Shown here piece by piece: positions 1 to 10,246 of a stretch of DNA of 64,000 nt. Position numbers and translations under genes: made by a program. The stretch comes from Amoebophrya sp. A120 (taxonomy: Eukaryota > Sar > Dinophyceae > Syndiniales > Amoebophryaceae), in the NCBI GenBank assembly GCA_905178155.1, contig CAJINV010000007.1:4304258-4368257 (forward strand), given 5' to 3'. The notes beneath the pieces were generated by a model. That model ran no database searches. It was not told where the DNA came from and saw only the letters and a list, made by a program, of their open reading frames with translations. Numbering within the stretch: the stretch's first letter is position 1; each line of letters begins with the position of its first letter.

Positions 1-1
1 T

Positions 2-190
2 CCTGACTTGGGTCCCGATCACCGTGCGAGGACACGAGCTGCACATCACAATCGCGACAGATACCGATACTCAGCGAGGCCCCCTGGACGTGGTCCGCCT
101 TCATCCAGTAGCCGACCTTCACAGGAGCTGAGTAACAGAAGTGACAGCTTTCACAGTTCTTCTTCTACTACTGTAGAAGTTCAGCCGTAG
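2..190 (+). CDS. possible 3' end of an Arg/Ser-rich protein (partial)
   Basis: The frame is open from base 2 to a TAG at 188-190 and encodes about 62 residues rich in Arg, Ser and Pro, with no recognisable domain. The stretch is more GC-rich than the DNA after it, and its strand matches the + genes downstream, so it could be the last exon of a gene that starts left of the window. A chance open frame in low-complexity sequence is the alternative, and nothing here decides between them. Confidence 0.25.
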   Translation, partial: PDLGPDHRARTRAAHHNRDRYRYSARPPGRGPPSSSSRPSQELSNRSDSFHSSSSTTVEVQP

Positions 191-2683
191 ATGTAATTCT
201 TTTCCTCCTGAAGGAGAAAAAAACAACACAACTTACTTCAACTAGAAGCCGCAAGTGGAGTAGTTGATGTCATCTCGTCGTCCGGATAGGTTGTGCAGGG
301 TTGCGTCACGAAAGTGGGCGCGCAGCCGCGCAGCCACGTACTCATAGAAGGACGCGGTAGAGGAATTATTTTTTAAAATATTGCTCGACTGCGTTCCTTC
401 GACGAGGGGAACACTCGACAACAGCTGCGACGTGGCTTGATTATCACGATGGGATGACTGAGTCATCTGAGACGAGGTCGCTTTCGTCTGAGTTTTTTTC
501 TATAAGTATTTGGTTTACAACATATGTTTATTTTCTCGTATACGTGTTAACTACGGAAACGGAAATGGAGGACGAGCACGAAGATCTTCCGGATGGGTGT
601 TTGCGTAAACCAAGATCAAGAACAAAATATAATATGAGGAAGTCCTAGCTTTTCCTTTTCTCTAATTATCTTCCAAATGCGCAACAAGCTCGTCAGATTA
701 ACAAAAGTCACTAGCATTCTCTTTTGGTACGTCAAAACGCAGTCCTAGCATTCTCTCTTGGTTGTCTAGATTGCGTTTCTGAAATGTTCCAACCGTTGGG
801 TTTGTTTATCTAAGGAATTCCCCAGCTCGACGGATTTTTTGAGTATGCAACAAGTGTAACTACACATCGTCAGCCGTTAGCCTTGCGTGCGGATGACGAT
901 GAATAGTAGCAGAAAAACAATAAAGTAGCATCACACTGAGCCAGTTGTCGGAGGAGCAAGAACACCCAAAGCCAAAGCAACACAACTAGGGCTATAATTA
1001 CAGTGATACAGCACCCCGATCTTTCGAAGTTTCGAAACCGGGGTCAGCCGCCTCTTTTCTGATATTTCGGGAGGGGGCCAGCGGCGCCATCTTTTATACC
1101 TGTATGATTATTTGGAATCTTCACAGTCATTATTTCCCTTGTATTATTTTTTGAAGGCCCGTATAAACTGGTATTTGTACGTCACTGATACTCTTCTGAC
1201 AGCAGCAGCCTTTCTTTCACGGTGGATCAGCGAGTGAGTATGTTGAGGCCTCAGCTTGTAATTCAACTTCAAGGGAGAAAAGCTGCTAAACTCTGGAGTA
1301 TCATTATCGCTTTACATACACACTTGTTTTTCCATGATAGGAAAAAACGAGTTTCTTTTTGTTATCGCGCCGCCACTTCTAGAAGACCCTGACAACTCTC
1401 GTGACGAATTCCTACATTTTGGAAAGGGCATACTGACAGTGTGCGGTAGTGCAAGTCCTTGACCTCGATGACACGACTTCATCTCAAAGGAAAGAACAAA
1501 ATCAAAAGTAAAATGACTATGAAATACTTCAAATTTGTGGTAAGTAGGTCTTTTTTTTTGGAGAGCGAGGCTTTTGCGCTGAGTTAGAGTTGAATTGTTA
1601 CCGCTGATGTTCATCTCCCTTAAATGTGCTCTGGTGTTTGGCTTTTTGCTTCTGACTGACTGTGTTGCGGCTCTTGCAGCAATTGTTTCTTCTTGCAGAA
1701 GATGAGTCGTCGTTAGTCCCTTTCCCACATCTGTCGTCAAGAAATAGAAAAAGCTGTCCTCGTTCTCAAGTGCAGCCGAAAGCTGATTCGGTTCAGTCGA
1801 GAAATCATGAAGATTCAATCAGATCGGTGTAAGTTGTACCAGTAGAAGTCGTTGTTACTGTGACGTCGTCATCGTTGGCAGTCTTCGTCGGTACTTGATA
1901 CGTGCTTTTCATCGTGCAAATTACTGATGCGACCTGCCTGGTGCAATGTATCATCCTCATCCAATTACTGGTGCACCAGGATGTTGTCAAAAGCGTCCTA
2001 CCTTCATTCTTGTCGTTCTGTCGTTGTCGTTCTGTCATTTTAGGGCGAGCATTGATTTGAGAAAAAATCTTGCTTTGTCTAGTATAGTCGTTCGTTGTGC
2101 CTCGTCCCGTACGTGGCTGGCTCTGGCTCATCAACATCGCGAAAAGAAGAAAAACATCAGTGACCCCCCGACTCATTGTGTACTTATTCGTTTCCGTTTC
2201 TGATTATAGTTTTTCCCTTTAGAAATGCATGTATCCCAATTTTTATCCAAAACGCCTGAGATAACTCACCTCCGCTCCTCCACCACTTCATTTTTCCAGC
2301 CTGTCCGTCCCCCGGAAAGCAGTTTGTATGTGTGGGTGTCTTGGTGATTTTTTATGACTATGTATGAACCGAACATCCTCCAGCGATTTTTCGTGGCGGT
2401 CGCCAATGTTCGTGACAAGAATTCTGACGATACGGTTGAGAGATCTTCTCGAGGAAGATGATCACGAACAGCAGCAATGGTTTGATGGTGACGTCGAGGA
2501 CATGGCAGGTACTAGGGTCTTCCTGTAAGTATCCGGAGGTGGTGAAAGAAATAACAGAGCTACGACCGGTAAAGAGTCTGTAGTAAGTGTGAAGACGCGT
2601 GGCTCTCCCGCCGAACTAGCACACATCTTCGGCAAAACCAGTTCCAGCCGGGTCGTCTTCTTCAGCTGCCTCTCACGACCATC
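191..2683. other. intergenic, no supported gene
   Basis: About 2.5 kb without a convincing gene. Short open frames exist on both strands (for example - strand 1805-2176 and 1312-1818), but they show no family motif, no consistent splice links and run against the strand of the neighbouring genes. An in-frame TAA at 2570 closes the frame used by the SulP gene, so 2573-2683 is probably its 5' untranslated region. Confidence 0.5.
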
Positions 2684-5600
2684 ATGGTGGTGACCATCAG
2701 TGACAAAGTGGAGGAGCACCCGGTCGACGCCAGAATTGTGGAGCTACAACAGCCTGGCACTACAACGCGCACAACGGCAGGAAGAGGCTCTACAGGTCGA
2801 GGAAATAAAGGAAATCGAAGTTCATCATTAGATAGGACCATTTCGGCGGACGAAGATTCGAGCGGCTTTCACACGAAGAACTTGAGGACAGCGAAAATGA
2901 AGCAATCTACCGCGGCACAAAATAAATGGACATCTTCAACAGACGAGAACAAAAGTAGCCTCACAACTTACGAGATGATGAACACGGGGAAAAATAACGA
3001 CAAACCGGACCATGAAGGAGGTCTTGTCGCACCAGCCGCACATTATAACAACTTCAGCCCTGGTGATGTTAATGGTCAAGAACCGCAAAAAGAAGATGAA
3101 CAGAGCACCTTGCGCCGATTGAGCGAAGCCAACCGCGACATTAAGAGCCAGGCCCGGGGCCTGGAGTACAGCGAGCACAGCACCACGCCGCGGAACCTCC
3201 CACAGGGGGTCTACAAGATCCGCGCCTCCGGCACGCTGGACAACTTCACTCCGCTGCACAGCGAGGAGACCGTCCACACGCGCGCCAAGTACACGGAGTC
3301 GGCCCGGTCCGCCAGCAAAAAGTCGGCCGACGAGGTGGACGCGCAGCGCAACGCGGACATTTTGACGAAGGGCCTCACGTATCAAATGTAAAAATGTCTG
3401 GGTCTGGAAGATTCTGAGACTTGTCATGCATGTTTTGCCTGGGCCATGATGTCTGTGATGCATGCCCTAGCATCACAGATTTTTTGAGGGCTTCGCGATG
3501 CCTATTCCGCATGACAAATGCCCTCTCCGCGTAGCAAGAATTACACTCCCTTTGCTGCTCATGCAATACAGATTTTTTTGGAATCCAAATGCAGCATCAC
3601 AAGTTGCATTCTTCCAGACCCAGACACTTTTACATTTGATATCACGCCGGCGCAGTTGGTCGCCGTTACGGACGGACGGAGCAAGATTTCCGTCGAAGAC
3701 AAGCGGGACGAGACGGAGGAGCGGGTATCAAATGTAAAAATGTCTGGGTCTGGAAGAATGCAACTTGTGATGCTAGCTTTGGATTCTAAAAAAACCTGTA
3801 TTGCATGACCAGCAAGAGGCGCCCAGTTTGTGCTACGCGGGGAGGGCGTTTGTCATGCGGGATAGGCATCAGGAAGGCCTCTCGAAACATGTGATGCTAG
3901 ATCATGCATTACAGACATCCTGAGTCATGCAAAATATGCACGACAAACCTGGTAACCTTCCAGACCCAGACATTTTTACATTTGATAGCGGGCGCCGCTG
4001 TACCACCCCGCGCTCGACACGCCGCCCACCTTCACCCAGTCCCTGGGCTCGGCGGTCACGAACTTTCTGCTGCTCTACATCCTCAACTGCTCCTACGGCA
4101 CGCTGATTTTCATCAACTTCCCCGCCTTGTACTCCTACGGCATCCGCATGGCGTTGGTCACCGGCGGCATCTTCGGCCTGCTGCTCGCGGTCAAGTCGAC
4201 GCGACAGGCCGCGTGCCAGATCGGCGGCGCGGATATCACGCCCGTGACGCTGATCGCGAGCCAAACGCTGCGGCTATACGAAAGGCTGGATTTGGAATTT
4301 GATTCCGACAACGTGATCAAGACCAACGCCTCGTGGACGGAGGCGCAAAGGGCGGCGTACGTGAAGGAGAAGCAGGAGGTGGTTTTCGCCACGGTCTCGT
4401 TTAACGTCGCGACCTCCACGGTCGCGTTTAGCGTCATGTTTCTGCTGATCGGGTACTTCCGCATCGGGAACGTCGCAAATTACATCCCGTCCATCACGTT
4501 CAAGACCTTCCTCACCTGTGTGGGCGTGGAGGTCTGCTACTACGGGTGCCAGCAGTGCCGCTTCGAGGGTAGTCAGTGCGTGATCGCCGCGACGCTGGGC
4601 TTTCTGTTGCACTTATTCACGGTCCGCTTGAAGTTGTATAACGTGGAGATCTTGGTCCCCCTGCTGATCCTGCTCCCCATCGTGACCTTCTACTTTATCG
4701 AGTTTGCCATCCTGCAGACCAGCGACTTGGAGAGTCTGCAGCGGAAAAACTGGGTGTTCGAGAAGCAGCACGAGTCGCAGCCGTTCTACGAGGTGTTTTC
4801 GGACGGGTGGGCAAACTTCGAGAAGGTGGATTTTAAAAATTGGTTCAAGGACCTTCCGGCCAACTACGCCCCCATGCTGCTGATCGTGTGGCTGGACAAC
4901 ATGGTGCAGCTCTCCACCTTCGAGGCCCAAACCCCGGCGACCTTCAACCTGAATCAGGAACTGTTCCACCACGGAGTTTTCAACCTGCCGGTGGCGCTCT
5001 GCGGCGGCGTGGTGGGCTACCAGTTGTTCGAGCACTCGGTGCTGAATTTCGAGCTGACGAACTCCGTCACCGACCGAAAGACCGGGATCATGATGGGCTT
5101 TTCGCTCTTGGTCATGTACTTCGCGGGCACGCAGCTGATGGAGATTTTACCCCGGTTCACGATCGGGCAGTTGCTGTTCTTCTCCGGCTGCGGGATTTTG
5201 GATCAAAACGCGCTGCCCACGATCAAACAGATGTTCAACCTGCAACTGGACGAGGACGAGGTGAACTTGATTGCCGTCGTTGCCGTCTACATCGGCAGCG
5301 ACTTCAATTTGCTGATGGCCATGCTCACGGGCATCCTCCTCGCCACCACCTCCTTCGTTGTGAAGTTTTCCGGGATTCCCGCGGTTCGGTGTATCTCCTC
5401 CGGGATGTACGCGCGGAGCCGGGACTTGCGCAACCCGATCGAGCAGAAGATCATCGCCCATTTGTCCTCGCAGCAGGTGCTGGTGTTGCGGCTGTCGGGC
5501 TACATGTTTTTCGGCTCCATCACGGCGGTGATTGACATGATCCGGCAGATCCTGCACGAGGCAGACGAGGGCGAGACGGAGACCCCGTACACGCACGTCC

Positions 5601-8600
5601 GGTTTCTGGTGCTAGATTTGTCACTCTCTTCGGGCTTCGACGCGTCCGCCGCCCAGAAACTGACCAATTTCATCATGAAAATCGAGATGGGCGAGATCGG
5701 GTTTCATATCGCGAACGACTACGCGTCCAACCGGCTGGACGTGGTGTTTTCCGGCGTGAGCCCAGCACTGGAGCGGTTCATGCGCGAGACCAAAATGGTG
5801 CGGGGGAACGAGGTGTTTCGCGATCTGCGCATGGCGCTGGCGTTTACTGAGGACCAAACCACCGCGTATTTTCTCAAGCAGCAAGAAAAATTCCTCCACG
5901 CGGTGGGGAACGTGATGGACTTTGACGGGAGCGGGGTCGGTTTGACGTCAAAATCTGTTCTTTCCGATGCGATGGAGGAACAACGGAAGAAGCAGGGCCG
6001 GATCAAGATCAAGCTGTACCGGGAACTGGCCCTGGCCAAGCAGAAATTCGATCCGTTCGCGGAAATTTTCCCGGATCTGCCGTCCAGGCTAGGGATGTGG
6101 GACTACTTCAAGCCCGTGAAGTTTAAGCAGGAGGTGGTCATGTTCGCGGCCCAGGTGCACCACCCCTACTTGTACGTGATCATCCACGGCGACGTCGGGC
6201 TTTACACAAATTTGGAGGCGCTGCACAGTTTAAACAAGGACGAGTACGAATCCCTCTCCATCGCGCCGCGCGTGGTCTTGTCTTCCGGGTTTCTGCTGAA
6301 CCCCGGGGCCATTGTCAACTGCGAGAACTCCTCGGTTTCGTCCAATTGCCCCTGGGACTTCGCGGTTACGTTGACAGACGAGGTCTTCTGCTTATCAAAT
6401 GTAAAAGTGTCTGGGTCTAGAAGAGTCATGCTGTTTCTGCATGACACAGAAGGTCTGGCATGGAAGCTCTAGCATCAAAGGTTTCGAGAAGCTTCCGCAA
6501 TGCCGAGCCCGCATGACAAGTCCCCCATTTTGGTGACAGAAAGTGAGCAGCTTTTGCTACCTATGCATGAGAGATTTTTGTGTGTTCCGAAATGCGCATC
6601 ACAGGTTACATCCTTCCAGACCCAGACATTTTTACATTTGATACTGCTACCAGTTAAGCAACGCGGATTTTCAGAAAATGCGCGTCGATCACAAGTACAT
6701 GGCGTTCTCGCTCCTCGCCGCCTGCGCCAGCCAGCAGGGCTACGTGAGCCGCACGCAGCACCAGGAGTTGGCGCTGGAGTACAACTCCTTCAGCACGATC
6801 AAGAAAAAGATCGACGTGGACAGTTTGTTCGGGCGGGGGCAGAGCAACGTGTTTCTCGGGAATTTCTTCAAGCACGGCCGCACCGTCGGCACGGTGCTGG
6901 GGCAGGCGAAGGATAAATTGAAAGGGGGGGAACAGAGTGCCGATGATGGAACAACCAAAGGGGTGGACTACAATGTCGCGAGCCAGATCGCGGAACGGCA
7001 AAGGGTCGAGATCAAAGAGAAGGATAAACTGAGCGATTTGTTCCACGCCGGGCCCGGTGGGGGGCTGGATTTGAAAAAGTTAAAAGAAGCGCTGGGGAAA
7101 ACGGAAGAACAAGATGGAAATCTTGAAGATGCTGCGGTAAAGCACGAGGGATCTGAATCTGCACCTCCTCCCGGAAGCGCAGCAGCAGAAGAGGGTACTA
7201 AAGATCTTCCCAGCGCCGGCGCGACGAGCAAAGACAAAGAGGCAGAAGATGCTGCTGCAGCTCCTGCCCCCGAAATAACCACAGGAGCGCCGACGCCAGC
7301 AGCTTCCTTGGACGTCGGCCCATCGGATGAAAATAATAATAAAGGTCCACTACCAGCTGGGGCGAAGAACAAATTTTTGAGGGCCGTCGTCCGCCAGCAG
7401 TCCTCTACTAAGACAAACACCGAGGGAGAGCACTCCATGCCGCGGTCCGTGCATTTTCCCCGGGGCAGCCGAAGCGCCACGCGGAACCTCTCGGTGGAGT
7501 TGGAGGATATCGGGGACGACTTTGCGCTCGAATTTCTGGATGACGACTACAACGAAGATAGCGGTAAATTGGTCGTGAAACAAGACGATGAGGAGGATGA
7601 CGGAACGCCTTCGAAAAAGTCTGCGAGCACGAAAGGTAGTTTGAAATTCCAGCTGAAGCGCGGTGACACGTGGAAAGCGATATCCCGGTCCAACACCATC
7701 AAGCACCTCTCCCTGGTTCAGGAGGGCCTGGTGGGGCAACTCGCGTCGAACGAGATGGAAAAGCCGGAGAGTCCCTTGCAGGAGTACTACTTCACGGAGC
7801 CGAGTTTGATCCGCGGGGAGCCACCGTTGATAACCCGCTTGATCGAAGAGGTGCGGATCGCCTACTCGTTTGAATCGCTGGGGGCCTACGACGACGATGA
7901 TCTTGCGGGGGCGGACGGCGCTTTCGACACCCAGGTGCAGATCGGGGAAGCACAGAAGGAGAAAGATGAAAAAACGCTGTGCTTTATCGACCAGCAGGAC
8001 CGGAAGAAACGGTGGCGCCGGCAAAAGGACGCGGACGAAGAGCAACGGAAAAGTTCCGCGTCCAGCAATAATTTGTCATCGGGTGAACAAGAAGTACAAC
8101 AGGAGCGGCAGCCCCGCCCGCTGCCGAAGCTGCTGTTGCAGAATCTGGACAGGGCCTTCCGGCGGTTTTCGCGAAAAGTAAGGATGAAGTTTGGCGTTTC
8201 CCGGGTGATCCGAAAAAAGGACGTGGAATCTGCCATGCGGTACGCGGGGATTTTTGTGAAATCCGGCTACGAGGTGAAGTTGGAGGAGAAATTTCTCGGC
8301 CCGCAAACCGGCACGACTTCGGACACGGCCCTGACCGAGAGCACAAACGCCTTTCTACTGCAGCGGCACGAGCTCGCAAAGAAGGAAACGGTGACTGAGG
8401 GCGCCGCGGCGGCCTTGTTCGAAGGGAATAAGACTTCCGAGATGAAGAAAATGACTCAGGTGGAGAATGACAGCGCAACGCAAGCTGCGAAAGCCAAAAA
8501 AAATAACAGCCCTAGTACAACATCTACTGCCGAAGTAGAGCAGCACTCCGAAGGAGCGGCTTACCTTGACCGCGCGGAATTTCTTGCGTTGGGCAAAGCC

Positions 8601-9605
8601 CGCTCCATGTACCCTCTCCCGCGGCAAACCGAAAAGAAGTTGCTCGACATTTTGAACAAAATCGCGAATGACCTGAAAGTCGACTACTTTTCCGAGCGGG
8701 TGTTCGTGCGCGCGATGAAACAGGCCCTGAACCTCCACCTGTCGCCCGCGCTGTTCTCCCGCATGTTGGAAATTTACGACGACGACGGGAACGGCCGCCT
8801 CGAGCCGGAGGAGGTCCTGGGCATCATCAGCAACCTCGCCGCGGTGTACTACCCCCACTACCAGGTGCTCAAAGCGTGGCGGTTGCTTTCCCGGGAGAGC
8901 AGCAGTCCCAGCAAATCGGGTGACTTTTTCACGAAAGCGATCACCTTGGACGAGCTGAGCCACACCCTGAAAGTGTCCAGGGCGGATGCGCGCGAACTCA
9001 TCTGGGCGTCCGCGTTCGAGGAGAAGGACGACGCGCAATTTTTGTTCCCGCAGTTCCTCGCGTTACTCTACCTCGCGCCAAAAAGGATTCAAGTGCTGGG
9101 CGAAGACGTGGTGAATCTAGTCGACACGTTGCATCCCGGGGGGCTGAGCCTAAGTCAGTTGATAGGCGGTGGGGGCCCACATTCGCCCATAGACTCTAGG
9201 CAATGGACAAAGGAAAACTACGGTCCAGGCGCCGGTAGCTCATCTCTACACTCGGATACATTGTTCCCCTCGTCTCTGTCGTTTGCGTCGATCTATGGAA
9301 ATACTAAAGGTGGGTCCTCTGAAATCGCAACCGGGGCTCCTCCTGCGGCAGGTTCTTCGCATCTCGAAGAGGGTGGAACTGGACAGGGACCGGAACGAGA
9401 AGGACAACACGAGCATCTGAAATTTTTTGACGAAGATGGGGATGACTTATCTAGAAGCACTGTGCGGACATACAACTCGGATAGCGACGTAGATGGCAGC
9501 TTGTTGGAGGAAGATGTAGAACGTGATAGCGATGGCGATTTGGAAGACAAGTATCCGTATGATGACGTGTTTAGAGAGTATTTTCCTCCTGTAAGAAGAA
9601 GTTAG
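2684..9605 (+). CDS. SulP-family anion transporter with STAS, cNMP-like and EF-hand regions
   Basis: The four exons are about 2684-3379, 3647-3725, 3993-6392 and 6649-9605, giving 2043 residues. ATG 2684 is the first in a frame closed by TAA 2570. Residues about 265-740 are the polytopic SulP permease core, including the family's QIGGAD segment near its start. Residues about 756-850 are a STAS domain. Residues about 930-1070 resemble a cyclic-nucleotide-binding beta-roll, but I see no FGE..R phosphate-binding loop, so ligand binding is doubtful. The roughly 970-residue tail is acidic, low in complexity, and holds one good EF-hand loop near 1768 (DDDGNGRLEPEE). The likely role is sulfate or other anion transport at a membrane, possibly Ca2+-responsive; substrate cannot be read from sequence. 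All three introns are introner elements. Exact excision of each, with one 5-bp duplication copy, keeps the frame and rebuilds the last strand of the cNMP-like fold across intron 3. Confidence 0.85.
3380..3641 (+). mobile_element. introner element 1 (intron 1 of the SulP gene)
   Basis: This 262-bp element starts TATCAAATGTAAAAATGTCT and ends with its near-perfect inverted copy (…TACATTTGATA). It is flanked by a direct 5-bp duplication TCACG (3375-3379 and 3642-3646). Removing the element plus one TCACG joins GGC-CTC-ACG to CCG-GCG-CAG in frame (GLT|PAQ). The six equivalent junctions give no GT-AG; the nearest is GT-AC. It has no open frame that could encode a transposase, so it looks non-autonomous. 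Confidence 0.9.
3726..3987 (-). mobile_element. introner element 2 (intron 2 of the SulP gene), inverted relative to element 1
   Basis: It is also 262 bp with the same terminal inverted repeats. The duplication is GCGGG (3721-3725 and 3988-3992). Its interior aligns along its whole length with the reverse complement of element 1, so the two copies inserted in opposite orientations. Exact excision gives EER|APLY in frame. A GT-AG alternative (3725-3988) also keeps the frame and would add one Arg codon, so this copy alone does not decide the splice chemistry. Confidence 0.9.
6393..6643 (+). mobile_element. introner element 3 (intron 3 of the SulP gene)
   Basis: This 251-bp copy is in the same orientation as element 1 and shares its terminal repeats. 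The duplication is CTGCT (6388-6392 and 6644-6648). The two flanking exons are in different frames, and only removal of 256 nt brings them together as VFCYQLSNADF, which fits the last strand of the cNMP-like domain. None of the six equivalent junctions is GT-AG. A distant GT-AG pair (GAG|GTCTTC to TACCAG|TTA) is in frame but would delete the strand. Confidence 0.9.
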
Positions 9606-10246
9606 TAGGTAAAGGTACTGTTAGGTACTGTTAGAAATAAATAAATCCTCGAAATCCATACTTACAAGAGTGCTTAACTTGTGTAAGTACTTCTGCGGTG
9701 CAGAATTTCGGAGCTGCGGTACAGACAACTTGGCCTTCGTCTAAACCGAAAATGGCTTCTTCACTGTGCTGCAGCCGGTGCACCTCAGTTTATTCTGTTT
9801 CGCACATCATTACACAATGCATTAGTCTATGTTCCCGCCTAGTACTAGTTTTTACAAATTAAGAAGAAACTTACTTTGCGACTGTTGCCCGACTGCTCCT
9901 TTTGAAATGGAAGCGGTGTGATCTTCCATGAAGTGCGCAGACCGTGTTTGCGTGTCTTGCCTACAAGTTCAATTGTGCATATGTTGTTCGTGATCGTGCA
10001 GCTCTGTGCCCATTTTATGTCTTGCCGCTTTGTGATCATGTGCTGCGTGTGCGAATTTTGGCTGTGATGTGACGGCCCAAATCGAAATCGGTGGTGGTGT
10101 CGACTTCTCGAAGATCCTCTCATGCATGTCGACTTGAGTCATCTCTCTATCGAAGAAAGAAAGATCAAAGTTCGTTTTTGCTTGTGTTGATTTGTTGAAA
10201 GTGGAAGAACGTAGTCTCATTTGATCACTTGTGCTGAAGGTCCAAA
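9606..10246. other. intergenic spacer
   Basis: 640 bp between two + strand genes. I see a short repeated GGTACTGTTAG just after the SulP stop and no coding signal. It presumably holds the 3' end of the transporter transcript and the promoter or trans-splice region of the methyltransferase gene. Confidence 0.4.

Noticed and set aside
1312-2176. Two adjacent - strand frames of 168 and 123 codons
   Set aside because: No domain, no clear splice linking them, opposite to neighbouring genes. Kept as non-coding for lack of evidence.
4840-5535. 231-codon frame within the SulP core
   Set aside because: Shadow frame of the transporter exon; Arg/Asp/Gly-rich without homology.
6383-6655. In-frame GT-AG alternative for SulP intron 3 (GAG|GTCTTC … TACCAG|TTA)
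   Set aside because: It would delete VFCYQ from the final strand of the cNMP-like domain, whereas exact excision of the element with its duplication keeps it. Not strictly excluded without RNA.
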